Notes under the pieces: generated by a model
Told to the model about the DNA's origin: nothing
Databases searched by the model: none
The model's input: the letters and a program-made list of their open reading frames with translations, nothing else
Program-made: the position numbers and the translations under genes
Source: UBA1306 sp963778775
GTDB lineage: Bacteria > Spirochaetota > Spirochaetia > Treponematales > Rectinemataceae
Assembly (NCBI GenBank): GCA_963778775.1
Contig: CAVZVX010000192.1
Span: forward strand, 1-64,000
Direction of reading: 5' to 3'
Length of the DNA stretch: 64,000 nucleotides
In this document: one piece after another, positions 10,116 to 18,316 of the stretch
Layout of the letters: every line of letters begins with the position of its first letter
Position numbering within the stretch: position 1 is the first letter of the stretch

Positions 10116-10810
10116 GGCAGGCCTTGGTTTTTTTGGTATCGGCCGGACTCGCGGCCCATTCTTTCCCCGTCAGCGCTCAGGACATTCCCGACGCATTAAA
10201 GGACAAGGCTCTCATCGTACGTGTCACCGCGATCGTACCTGCCGTAGTTCCCGACTCCGGTACGACGACGACTAGCCTTGGATCGGGAACCGCGCCCGGA
10301 TCCGCGTCCGAGACGGCGCCCGGGACCGCGTCTGGACCAACACCCGGGTCGACGCCCGGAACCGTTCCCGGACCTGCGTCCGGGTCGACGCCCGGAACAA
10401 CTTCCGGAACCACGCCTGGAGCAGGGGCTAGTACCAGTACCGGGATCGATAAGGGGCAACCCTGGGAAGCAGAAAGCTCCAAATATACGGTGCCCGGGAC
10501 ACCGGTTCCCTTCAAGCTCATCGGTTCCAATGTAGCCATCATCGTCCAAATCACCCCTTTCGAGCGGGATGACGGCAAAGGGGTTACCCTTATTGCTCAA
10601 GGACAAGTCTGGGTCAGACCTCCGCAAGGCGGGCTTTCTTATCACACGACTATCGAATCCCTGTCGGTCGACTATGGAGAGACCGTTCTTTTCTTTCCCC
10701 TGGGCCTCAACGCAAATGGTAAGTCTCCGATACGACTCGAAATATCGGTGGTTCGCGCGAGCGACGCGGATCCGGAGTCGGGTGGAGCGACCGACAAAAC
10801 AGAGAAGTAA
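10112..10810 (+). CDS. Secreted protein with Pro/Gly/Ser/Thr repeat region
   Basis: A 232-residue protein of unknown function starting at a TTG that overlaps the anti-sigma stop codon (TTGA), with GGAGGAAG just upstream. Residues 1-22 form a signal peptide ending SFPVSAQ. About residues 50-110 are a low-complexity run of imperfect PGTASG/PGSTPG-type units, encoded by imperfect repeats at about 10270-10430. The folded C-terminal part (about 115-225) reads TPVPFKLIGSNVAIIVQITP, then LIAQGQVWVRPP and SIRL-type strands, suggesting a beta-rich domain. Its place in the sigma/anti-sigma operon suggests an envelope sensor or target. The enzyme class, if any, is unknown. Confidence 0.75.
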   Translation: MRQALVFLVSAGLAAHSFPVSAQDIPDALKDKALIVRVTAIVPAVVPDSGTTTTSLGSGTAPGSASETAPGTASGPTPGSTPGTVPGPASGSTPGTTSGTTPGAGASTSTGIDKGQPWEAESSKYTVPGTPVPFKLIGSNVAIIVQITPFERDDGKGVTLIAQGQVWVRPPQGGLSYHTTIESLSVDYGETVLFFPLGLNANGKSPIRLEISVVRASDADPESGGATDKTEK

Positions 10811-10821
10811 GCCGAAAGTCA

Positions 10822-10851
10822 TTGAGGCGACGCCCCGTTTTCCGGTATCAT
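10822..10851 (+). promoter_or_regulatory. Putative glyA promoter
   Basis: TTGAGG (10822-10827), an 18 bp spacer and TATCAT (10846-10851) lie 41 bp upstream of the glyA ATG, which has AGGAGG at 10882-10887. It overlaps the end of the preceding operon's 3' region. Confidence 0.5.
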
Positions 10852-10892
10852 GCGGCATCCTTCCACCCGGCAACGCCCGATAGGAGGCCCTG

Positions 10893-12176
10893 ATGTCCCT
10901 TATTCAGCAGAAAGATCCCGAGCTTTTCGAAGCGATGCGGCTCGAATCCGCGAGACAAAGCGACAATCTGGAGCTTATCGCCAGCGAAAACTATTGCTCC
11001 CGCGCCGTGATGGAGGCTGCTGGCTCCGTTCTAACGAACAAGTACGCCGAGGGTTATCCGGGTAGACGCTATTATGGCGGCTGTCAATTCGTCGACATGG
11101 CCGAAAACCTGGCCCGCGAGAGGGCGAGGGCCCTTTTCGGCTCCGATCACGCGAACGCCCAGCCCCACTCGGGAAGCCAGGCCAACATGGGTGTCTACTT
11201 TGCCGTCATCAAGCCGGGCGATACCATCCTAGGGATGAATCTTTCGCATGGCGGGCATCTCACCCACGGATCGCCGGTTTCCTTTTCGGGGCGCCTCTAC
11301 AATATCGTTTCCTATGGCGTGAACGGAGATACCGAGACGATAGATTACGAAGAGCTGGCCCGAGTGGCGCGGGAGGCCAAGCCCAAGATCATAGTAGCAG
11401 GCGCATCGGCATATTCGCGCATAATCGACTTTAAGCGCTTCAGGGAGGTTGCCGACGAGGTCGGAGCCTTCCTCATGGTCGATATGGCTCATATCGCGGG
11501 GCTCGTAGCGACCGGATTGCATCCGAGTCCGATCAAGCTCGCCCATTTCACGACTACTACTACCCACAAGACTCTTCGCGGGCCTCGCGGAGGCATGATT
11601 TTCGTCGGAGCAGACGGGGAAAACACTATCGGGGTCATGACTCCCAAGGGGGACAGGCCTAAGCTTTGGTCCGAGCTTATCGATGGCTCGGTAATGCCGG
11701 GGATTCAAGGCGGGCCGCTCATGCACATTATCGCGGCCAAGGCGGTGGCTCTTAAGGAAGCGCAGGCGCCCGAATTCAAGACCTACATGCAGAACGTGGT
11801 AAAGAACGCCAAGGCCATGGCGGCCGCCCTTACGGCCGGCGGCGCGCGTATCGTGTCCGGCGGCACAGACAACCATTTGATGCTCGTCGACCTGACCGAT
11901 CTCGGGATAAGCGGGAAGGAAGGCGAAAAATGGCTCGACGAGGCCAACATCACGGTGAACAAGAACGGCATTCCCTTCGACCAGAAGAGTCCCTTCGTTA
12001 CCTCGGGCATTCGCGTCGGCACTCCGGCCCTGACGACGAGGGGCATGGGTGTGGCGGAAATGGAAAAGATCGCCGGCTTTATCATGGAGATCCTGAAGGC
12101 TAGGGGAGAGCCCAAGATCATCGCCGGGGTCAAAGAGGGGGTTTTGAAGCTGAGCGCGGCTTTCCCATTGCCGTAA
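10893..12176 (+). CDS. glyA: Serine hydroxymethyltransferase
   Basis: A 427-residue PLP enzyme that interconverts serine and glycine using tetrahydrofolate, feeding one-carbon metabolism. Family landmarks are NLELIASENYCSRAV, the TNKYAEGYPGRRYYGGC segment, DMAHIAGLVATG, and the PLP-lysine motif TTTTHKTLRGPRGG. Length and both termini match the bacterial family. A strong AGGAGG precedes the ATG. It stands alone with its own promoter. Confidence 0.98.
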   Translation: MSLIQQKDPELFEAMRLESARQSDNLELIASENYCSRAVMEAAGSVLTNKYAEGYPGRRYYGGCQFVDMAENLARERARALFGSDHANAQPHSGSQANMGVYFAVIKPGDTILGMNLSHGGHLTHGSPVSFSGRLYNIVSYGVNGDTETIDYEELARVAREAKPKIIVAGASAYSRIIDFKRFREVADEVGAFLMVDMAHIAGLVATGLHPSPIKLAHFTTTTTHKTLRGPRGGMIFVGADGENTIGVMTPKGDRPKLWSELIDGSVMPGIQGGPLMHIIAAKAVALKEAQAPEFKTYMQNVVKNAKAMAAALTAGGARIVSGGTDNHLMLVDLTDLGISGKEGEKWLDEANITVNKNGIPFDQKSPFVTSGIRVGTPALTTRGMGVAEMEKIAGFIMEILKARGEPKIIAGVKEGVLKLSAAFPLP

Positions 12177-12197
12177 TTTACTCGATAGGAAAGACAT

Positions 12198-12275
12198 ATG
12201 GATATTCCTCTCTCGATGATCCGTTTCTTTATGAATTTCTCCGCGGTGAACCCGCTCTTTCGCGATATCTTGTAA
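12198..12275 (+). CDS. Possible 25-residue peptide downstream of glyA
   Basis: ATG with AGGAAAG 4 bp upstream, 25 codons and a TAA stop. The peptide is hydrophobic and Phe/Met-rich (MDIPLSMIRFFMNF, then SAVNPLFRDIL), so it could be an amphipathic membrane peptide. It lies in the otherwise empty gap between glyA and the next promoter. Short open frames arise by chance, so this is only a candidate. Confidence 0.2.
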   Translation: MDIPLSMIRFFMNFSAVNPLFRDIL

Positions 12276-12303
12276 CTTAGCGATTTCGTAACTGAACCTT
12301 TAA

Positions 12304-12333
12304 TTGACAGCGCGTAGAGGCCGATTCTATACT
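12304..12333 (+). promoter_or_regulatory. Putative promoter of the cNMP-binding protein gene
   Basis: TTGACA (12304-12309), an 18 bp spacer and TATACT (12328-12333), a near-consensus housekeeping promoter 39 bp upstream of the ATG at 12373. Confidence 0.6.
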
Positions 12334-12372
12334 TAGCCTAAGTCGGCCACCGAGGAACTGCCAGGAAACACG

Positions 12373-13605
12373 ATGGATAGTCCGCTCCAGCTCTCGTTCG
12401 TCAACTTCAAAAAGGACTCTTATATCATCGTGGAGGGGAAGCAGAACGCTGACCGCTTCTTCATCATACGATCGGGCAAGGTGCGCATCGCGAAGGAAGT
12501 CGAAGTGGTCGAAGAAGAGGGCGGCAACGTCCTCGGCCCTGGCGACTCTTTCGGCGTCGTCTCCACCATGTCCAACCACAGCCATATCGAGACCGCGCAG
12601 GCGGTGACCGACTGTACGCTCATATCCGTTCATCGTGATCAATATGGGCCTCTTATCGAGAAGAATACTCCGGTCGCGATGAAGATCATCATGGCTTTCT
12701 CAAAACGCATGCGCTACCTCGACGAGGCTCTCACCCGACTGACGCTCAAGAATACCGCAGAGGCCGACCCCTCCCATCTTTTCCGCGTCGCCGAGTATTA
12801 TGCCAAGCAGAGCCAATACAACCAGGCTTTTTACGCGTATTATCAATATCTCAAGCACTGCCCTCATGGCGAGCACGTGGACGTGGCTAAGGAGAGGCTG
12901 ACCAAGATTAAGCCGTACTCCAAGGCGGTCTATCTCGATGGTTCCACCGAGGAGTTCAACCGTTTCTATCCCAAGGATACGATGGTCTTCACCGAGGGCA
13001 TGCCTGGCTCCGAACTATATATAATTCAAAAGGGCTCGGTCAAAATAACGAAGATCGTCGATAACAGCGAAGTCCTCCTCGCGGTGCTCAAGGTAGGCGA
13101 CATCTTCGGCGAGATGGCCCTTCTCGAGAACAAACCGCGTTCCGCCAATGCAGTCGCCTTCGAGGACGCCTATCTTCTCGCTGTCAACAAGGCCAATTTC
13201 GAGCGGATGGTGCAGTCTCAGGCCCAGATAGTCACGCGGCTTACGACCCTTCTGGCGGAACGTATCTGGTTTATATACAAGCAGCTCGCCAACACTCTGC
13301 TTTCGGATCCCTTGGGTCGTCTCTACGACGCGCTCCTCATACAGCTCGAGAAGAACCGCGTACCGCTCAAGCCCAACTCCTCCTATGGCTTCGATTTCGG
13401 GCCCAAGGAGCTCATCGGGATGGTGGGTCTTCCCATGAACGAGGGTACCCTCGTGTTGCATAAACTCCTCGAGAACAACAAGATCCGACTTGTGGACAAC
13501 AAGATAATGGCAATGGACGTCGCCGAGATCGAGAAGCAAACTAGCTATTACCGCCATATGCAGAAGATCGAGAAGGCTAGAAAGGATGCCCAGCTCGCCC
13601 GTTAG
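12373..13605 (+). CDS. Double cyclic-nucleotide-binding-domain regulator (Crp-related)
   Basis: A 410-residue protein with two cNMP-binding jelly-roll domains, at about residues 8-125 (IVEGKQNADRFFIIRSGKVR) and about 195-310 (MPGSELYIIQKGSVKI, then GDIFGEMALLENKPRSANAV; the second has the phosphate-binding-cassette look). Between them is a helical stretch resembling a single TPR (HLFRVAEYYAKQSQYNQAFY). The C terminus (about 325-395) has a winged-helix-like segment (FGPKELIGMVGLPMNEGTLV). It may be a transcription factor or a cytoplasmic sensor; DNA binding is not certain. It is transcribed from its own promoter and followed 36 bp later by queG. Confidence 0.85.
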   Translation: MDSPLQLSFVNFKKDSYIIVEGKQNADRFFIIRSGKVRIAKEVEVVEEEGGNVLGPGDSFGVVSTMSNHSHIETAQAVTDCTLISVHRDQYGPLIEKNTPVAMKIIMAFSKRMRYLDEALTRLTLKNTAEADPSHLFRVAEYYAKQSQYNQAFYAYYQYLKHCPHGEHVDVAKERLTKIKPYSKAVYLDGSTEEFNRFYPKDTMVFTEGMPGSELYIIQKGSVKITKIVDNSEVLLAVLKVGDIFGEMALLENKPRSANAVAFEDAYLLAVNKANFERMVQSQAQIVTRLTTLLAERIWFIYKQLANTLLSDPLGRLYDALLIQLEKNRVPLKPNSSYGFDFGPKELIGMVGLPMNEGTLVLHKLLENNKIRLVDNKIMAMDVAEIEKQTSYYRHMQKIEKARKDAQLAR

Positions 13606-13641
13606 CCGAAGGCCTAGCGCAGCGTTTGCCGAGGGCCGGCC

Positions 13642-14589
13642 TTGGTGATCGACTCCGCGATTTTCGAGATTTCTTTTCGTGAGTCCGGAATAAGCTCATT
13701 TGGCCTAATAGACGAGACATCGTTGCATTTGGCCTTCTCTCAGATGCCGGTCGGGTCCATCGAGCGCCTCGGTATCGATGGTCCGGTCTGTGCGATAGCC
13801 GTTGCCCTCGCCTATTGCGAAGGGAATTTCGTCCCGCCGCCGGTCTTGCGGTCTTTTTTCGCCGAATATCCGGGACCTTCGGCGCGCCTGGCTCGTTTCG
13901 CCCGCGCCGATTGGTACGGCGAGCTCGCCGTGAGACTCAAGGACGCCTCGTCGCGGATCAGGCAGCGACTGCGGGACGAGGGCAGGGATCCGGGGTCGGC
14001 CCGCGAATGGCGCTATTTCGTCAATTCCGCCCTTCCCGAAAAGCGGCTCGCCCTAGAGGCGGGCCTGGGAAGGCTCGGGCGGCATGGTCTGGTCATGCTG
14101 CCGACCGCGGGAAGCGCCGCGATTCTCGGCGTACTCCTTTTCCCGGCCCGAGTATCGCAATCGCCGACGCCGAAGCTCGCGACCGCGGACCGGGCAGCCC
14201 CGCCGATGAATCCCGCATGCGAGAACTGCGGAGCCTGCGTCGCGGCCTGCCCTACGGGAGCCCTCGATGCCGGAGGCGGCTTCGCCAGAGAACGTTGCAT
14301 CCAGCATTGGAGCTCGGTACCCGGGGCCCTTCCGCCCGAGATCGAGGCGGCTTGGGGGGACAGACTCTACGGCTGCGACAGCTGTCAGGAAGCTTGTCCG
14401 AGCTTTTCGCCCGATGCCTCGGCAATGACGTTTCGCGGCCGCTTGGGTCCCGTCCTGCCTGCCTCGTGGCTCGTTTCGGCCCAGGCAGCGGAGATACAGG
14501 CTGTGCTCAAGGGAACGGTCCTAGGCATGAAATGGATTTCGAAAGATGCGTTGAAGCGAAACGCGGGTCTGGCCCGTCGCCACCAATAG
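13642..14589 (+). CDS. queG: Epoxyqueuosine reductase
   Basis: A 315-residue iron-sulfur/cobalamin enzyme that catalyses the last step of queuosine synthesis in tRNA. Two [4Fe-4S] motifs are visible (CENCGACVAACPTGAL, and CDSCQEACP), with the linking RCIQHWS segment. The N-terminal part is more divergent than usual. Start codons TTG (13642) and GTG (13645) are adjacent and neither has a clear Shine-Dalgarno sequence. The TAG stop lies inside the first copy of a 15-bp tandem palindromic repeat. Confidence 0.88.
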   Translation: MVIDSAIFEISFRESGISSFGLIDETSLHLAFSQMPVGSIERLGIDGPVCAIAVALAYCEGNFVPPPVLRSFFAEYPGPSARLARFARADWYGELAVRLKDASSRIRQRLRDEGRDPGSAREWRYFVNSALPEKRLALEAGLGRLGRHGLVMLPTAGSAAILGVLLFPARVSQSPTPKLATADRAAPPMNPACENCGACVAACPTGALDAGGGFARERCIQHWSSVPGALPPEIEAAWGDRLYGCDSCQEACPSFSPDASAMTFRGRLGPVLPASWLVSAQAAEIQAVLKGTVLGMKWISKDALKRNAGLARRHQ

Positions 14590-14640
14590 TGGCGCCACCA
14601 ATAGTGGCGCCACCAATAGTGGCGTCGCCAATAGTCGTCC
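14579..14640 (+). repeat. 15-bp palindromic tandem repeat, three perfect copies plus one degenerate copy
   Basis: GCCACCAATAGTGGC occurs at 14579-14593, 14594-14608 and 14609-14623, followed by a decayed copy to about 14640. Each unit is itself an inverted repeat (GCCAC, 5-nt loop CAATA, GTGGC), so the RNA could form three successive small hairpins. The array spans the queG stop codon and the intergenic space before the cheW promoter. Confidence 0.95.
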
Positions 14641-14645
14641 GGCAT

Positions 14646-14674
14646 TTGACTGTCGCGGTCGTTCGCGCCACAAT
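14646..14674 (+). promoter_or_regulatory. Putative cheW promoter
   Basis: TTGACT (14646-14651), a 17 bp spacer and CACAAT (14669-14674), followed by the TAGGGGGA ribosome-binding site before the cheW ATG. Confidence 0.45.
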
Positions 14675-14691
14675 ATCGGTAGGGGGATAAA

Positions 14692-15192
14692 ATGGAAGCT
14701 TCGAATGCCAATCAATTCTTGACTTTTACCTTGGACGAAGAACAGTACGCCATCGGCGTCGCCAAAGTGCGTGAAGTCCTCGAGCACACGAAGATCACGA
14801 GGCTTCCGCGCACCGCGGACTTCATGAAAGGGATCATCAACCTCCGGGGCGCCGGGGTGCCCGTCATCGATCTCAGGCTGAAATTCGGCCTTCCCGAGAC
14901 TCCCGTCACCAAGGATACGAGCATCATCGTGATGGAAGTGGAGGGCCAGGACGGCAACGTAGTCGTCGGCGCTTTGGCGGATTCCGTCCACGAGGTCGTG
15001 GAAATCGACGAAAAGGCGATCGAACCCGCGCCCCGCTTCGGTACGCGTCTTGCCGCCGAGTTTATCAAAGGAGTCGGGAAGAAGGATGATCTCTTCATCA
15101 TTATCCTCGATATTGACCGGATCTTCAACGCCGAGGAGATCGACTTCCTCGCGGCGGGCGAAGCGGCGCCGGCCGAGACCGTAAACGCCTGA
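14692..15192 (+). CDS. cheW: Chemotaxis coupling protein CheW
   Basis: A 166-residue CheW domain protein that couples chemoreceptors to the CheA kinase. Typical motifs are FTLDEEQYAIGVAKVREVLE, TRLPRTADFMKGIINLRGAG, PVIDLRLKFGLP and the C-terminal IDIDRIF-type segment (here IILDIDRIFNAEEIDFL). A good GGGGGA ribosome-binding site precedes the ATG. It is isolated from a full che operon; the next gene is a diguanylate cyclase. Confidence 0.95.
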   Translation: MEASNANQFLTFTLDEEQYAIGVAKVREVLEHTKITRLPRTADFMKGIINLRGAGVPVIDLRLKFGLPETPVTKDTSIIVMEVEGQDGNVVVGALADSVHEVVEIDEKAIEPAPRFGTRLAAEFIKGVGKKDDLFIIILDIDRIFNAEEIDFLAAGEAAPAETVNA

Positions 15193-15284
15193 AGCCGCGT
15201 TGACTTTCGGCGACCTGACCCGCGCGCGTCCGCCGGCTTTTCCTCTTTCATTCTTCCCCGTACCTGGGCCATGAGAGGGGCCGC

Positions 15285-16898
15285 ATGCTTATGAAGCCCG
15301 GGCTATACTCGAGCGGCATCTTTCGCCGCCAGTTCTTCGCGCTCTTCGGCACTACGGTCGTTTTTTTCGTCGCGGCGAGCCTCGCGATAATACTCGGCGT
15401 GGGTAACGCGATCATCGCTCGGCAACTCGAGCTTACCACCGCCTATCGCGAGGAGCTGCGGTCGCGAATCGGCGATTGGCTCTCGGAGCGTGTGGACGAC
15501 GTTCAATACTTCGCGCGGAGCCTCGAGTCCGCGGGGCCGGAAGTCCTCGCGCCCTCGAGGGCCCTTGCGCGCCTATCCCTGTTCTTGGCCGTAGAGACGG
15601 TATTCGACGACGCGCTCATCGCCGGACCCGACGGGAGGGTGATCGCAACCAGGGAGAGTCTGGCCGATCGCTACGTCAGTATCGCCGACCGCGACTACTT
15701 CAAGGCCGCGGCCTCGGGAAAGGTCTTCGTGAGCGGCCTCATCCGCGGCAGGGAGAGCGGGGCGGCGGAGATCGCCATAGCGGCGCCGATCAGGGTCGGC
15801 GCGAAGGGAGCTTCCGTCGTCGTGGGCTTCCTGCATCTCGAGAGCGTCGTAGCCCTCGTCGACGAGGTGAGATTCGGGAGCCAGGGAATCGCATATCTCG
15901 TGGACGGAGAGGGGCATGCGATTACGCCGGACTTCCTGCGACGCTACAAGCAGCTGGGCGCGGATGCGGCCGGCGAGGCTTTGGGCGACTTCGCGGTCGA
16001 GGAGTTGAAATCCAGGCGCCAGGGCTCGGGGCAGTACCTGGGCTACGACGGTTCGCCGGTCCTCGGGTCCTATGCGCGACTCGAGCCCCTCGATCTCGGC
16101 CTCGTGGTCGAGTTGTCGCGAAGCCAAGCCTGGAGGCCCATAAGCTCCATGTTGCCTTCGGGATTGCTGTTTTTCCTCGTAATGATGGCCATCATCGTCG
16201 TCGTTGCCGCCTTCCTCAGCCTTCGCCTCGTCGCGCCCATCCGGGCCCTGATGCATGCCGTGGACGGCGTCATACGAGAAAAGGAATTCGAGCCGCTGGA
16301 TGTCCGTACGGGCACGGAATTGGATCAGCTCGTGGAGTTCTTCAATCGAATGGTCTCCGCCATCCGGGAGCGCGAGGAGGATTTAAAGGACAGCGCCGCG
16401 AGGGACAGCCTCACGGGCCTGTACAATCATGCCCGCATCGAGGAGTTCCTCGACCTGGAGATACGTCGAAAGCGCCGAATGGAGGGGAAGGTGGCTTTCG
16501 TCATGCTCGATATCGATTACTTCAAGAAAGTCAACGACGATTTCGGCCACCTCGCGGGAGACGAAGCGCTACGCGGGATAGCGAGGATTCTCGAGGATTC
16601 GGTCCGCGGCGGAGATATAGCCGGACGCTACGGCGGAGAAGAGTTCTCGGTGATCTTGGACGCGCGCGACGACGAGGAGGTCCAGACTTTCTGCGAGCGG
16701 ATCCGCAGGAGCGTGGAGGAAAGCGTTTTCGTCTCGAAAGACGAGCACGTGCGCGTCACCGTCAGCCTCGGCTGGATCCGCATGGGCGTCGAAGGCTATG
16801 GCCCCTATGACTTCGTGCGAAACGCTGACCGAGCCCTCTACCATGCCAAGGAGGGCGGCCGCAACAGGGTGGTGGGATACGGCGGGACGGAAAAGTAA
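15285..16898 (+). CDS. Membrane diguanylate cyclase (dCache-HAMP-GGDEF)
   Basis: A 537-residue sensor. TM1 is at about residues 17-45, then an extracytoplasmic Cache-type domain (DDALIAGPDGRVIATRES, DRDYFKAAASGKVFVSGLIR), TM2 at about 290-310, a HAMP segment (LVAPIRALMHAVDGVIRE) and a C-terminal GGDEF domain (DSLTGLYNHARIEE, MLDIDYFKKVNDDFGHLAGD, GRYGGEEFSVI). GGEEF is a catalytically competent form. RGGD five residues before it matches the inhibitory I-site RxxD, so product inhibition by c-di-GMP is likely. The stop is immediately followed by the next gene's ATG. Confidence 0.93.
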   Translation: MLMKPGLYSSGIFRRQFFALFGTTVVFFVAASLAIILGVGNAIIARQLELTTAYREELRSRIGDWLSERVDDVQYFARSLESAGPEVLAPSRALARLSLFLAVETVFDDALIAGPDGRVIATRESLADRYVSIADRDYFKAAASGKVFVSGLIRGRESGAAEIAIAAPIRVGAKGASVVVGFLHLESVVALVDEVRFGSQGIAYLVDGEGHAITPDFLRRYKQLGADAAGEALGDFAVEELKSRRQGSGQYLGYDGSPVLGSYARLEPLDLGLVVELSRSQAWRPISSMLPSGLLFFLVMMAIIVVVAAFLSLRLVAPIRALMHAVDGVIREKEFEPLDVRTGTELDQLVEFFNRMVSAIREREEDLKDSAARDSLTGLYNHARIEEFLDLEIRRKRRMEGKVAFVMLDIDYFKKVNDDFGHLAGDEALRGIARILEDSVRGGDIAGRYGGEEFSVILDARDDEEVQTFCERIRRSVEESVFVSKDEHVRVTVSLGWIRMGVEGYGPYDFVRNADRALYHAKEGGRNRVVGYGGTEK

Positions 16899-18239
16899 AT
16901 GACCGATCTCGCCGGCTATGTCAACAAGAGCGTCGGCTTGAGATTCAACGGGGTCGAGCTTCGCTTCGACCTTTCCCACGCCCTCTTTTCCTCGTTCGAC
17001 ATCGACGTCGGAACGCGATTGCTTCTCAAGGTCGCGGCGCGCGATCCGGTCCTCGCTTCCGCGCGGAGAATCCTCGACGAGGGCTGCGGAATCGGAGTCA
17101 TCGGACTCTGCGCCGCCAAGGCTTTCCCGGAAGCCGAGGTCCTGCTGAGGGACAGGGACAGCCTCGCGGTTGCCTTCGCCGAACGCAACCGCCTCGCCAA
17201 CAGGCTGAAGGGGAGTTCCGCCTGGACGGACCCCGAGACGGGACAGGAGAGGAAGGCCCGTCCCGGTCCCAGAGCGGAATGGGGGCTTCTCGGCGACGGC
17301 AACGAGAACGGTCGCGAAGATAGGCGCGGCTTCGATTTCGTCTTCTCTAACCTGCCAGCTAAGGCCGGCGGGCCCGTCCTCACCCGCTTCTTCGATCGCC
17401 TATCGGGGAGGCGTGGCTTTCCCCTCCTCGTTCCTGGCGGGCGGGCGGGTATTGTCATCGTCAAGCCGCTCGCGGAGGCGGCTGCGGCTTGGATCGCCGA
17501 CGCGGGACTGGCCACCGTGAGCTCGGCCCGCGGGAGCATGCATCGGGCTTTCATCGTCGAGCGGAGCGTCGGGCAAGGAGAAGGAACCGAGGCGGCGACC
17601 TCGGAAGAGACGCCGGTCGAGAAAGACGAGCTTTCGTTCTATATCCGCGGCGAGGCGCGCTTTAGGCTCGCCGATCTCGGCTACCGTTCCAAGGGCTTTT
17701 GGGGTCTACCGGAGTTCGATACGCCCGGCTACGGCAGCGCGGTCGCCGCCGAGCTGGCCGCCCGGGTCCGCTCGAGCGAGGCCTTCGCGGGCATGGTCTT
17801 CAAGGAAGCGCTTTTCGTCGAACCCGGGGCGGGGCATCTCGCGCTTTGGGCCTCGCGCGCGCTCGGCCTGAAGCGCGTAACGGCCGCGTCGCGCGATCTC
17901 CTCTCTCTCCGGGCCGTGGGGATGAACCTCGCCTCCCTCCCGGAACGTTCGCGTCCCGAATACGGGATCCTCGACGCGTTGAACGCCCGCGAGCTCCCCC
18001 CAGCGTCTTTCGACCTGATCGCCGAAAGCCCCGATATCGTACCCGATCGGGATTGGATGGACTCTTCCTGGGACCTCGCGGGCCGCCTCCTCCGACCGGG
18101 CGGGCTCTATCTCGTCCATTGCCCGACGACGGAGATGACGCGCCTGTCGAAGCGAAAGCCCGATGCCTCCGTTCGCTGGACCCTCCAGGGCCAAAGGCGC
18201 AAGAAAGGCTTAGTCGCCTCGGCCTGGCGCAAAGGATGA
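16899..18239 (+). CDS. RsmC-like methyltransferase with duplicated Rossmann domains
   Basis: A 446-residue protein whose ATG directly follows the preceding stop codon. The N-terminal half has SAM-binding motif I (ILDEGCGIGVIGLCAAK) and a motif IV-like FSNLPAKAGGPVL, close to the NPPxHxG/NxPxKxG of RsmC-family rRNA guanine-N2 methyltransferases. The C-terminal half repeats a weaker methyltransferase fold (FVEPGAGHLALWASRALGL, IAESPDIVPDRDW) that lacks a clean GxGxG. Probable RNA or protein methylation; the substrate is uncertain, and either half may be inactive. Confidence 0.75.
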   Translation: MTDLAGYVNKSVGLRFNGVELRFDLSHALFSSFDIDVGTRLLLKVAARDPVLASARRILDEGCGIGVIGLCAAKAFPEAEVLLRDRDSLAVAFAERNRLANRLKGSSAWTDPETGQERKARPGPRAEWGLLGDGNENGREDRRGFDFVFSNLPAKAGGPVLTRFFDRLSGRRGFPLLVPGGRAGIVIVKPLAEAAAAWIADAGLATVSSARGSMHRAFIVERSVGQGEGTEAATSEETPVEKDELSFYIRGEARFRLADLGYRSKGFWGLPEFDTPGYGSAVAAELAARVRSSEAFAGMVFKEALFVEPGAGHLALWASRALGLKRVTAASRDLLSLRAVGMNLASLPERSRPEYGILDALNARELPPASFDLIAESPDIVPDRDWMDSSWDLAGRLLRPGGLYLVHCPTTEMTRLSKRKPDASVRWTLQGQRRKKGLVASAWRKG

Positions 18240-18281
18240 TCGCGCGATGGGCGCAACCGAAGGGCTTTTCAGGCGCAGAAT

Positions 18282-18310
18282 TTGCATTGACGCCCGCCTG
18301 ACACTATTAT
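18282..18310 (+). promoter_or_regulatory. Promoter placed for a leaderless transcript
   Basis: TTGCAT (18282-18287), a 17 bp spacer and TATTAT (18305-18310), then only 6 bp (TGAGTT) before the ATG at 18317. Transcription should begin at the start codon. No ribosome-binding site fits. Confidence 0.6.
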
Positions 18311-18316
18311 TGAGTT

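Noticed and set aside
14579..14640. CRISPR-like array
   Set aside because: Repeats are contiguous 15-mers without spacers and no cas genes are present.
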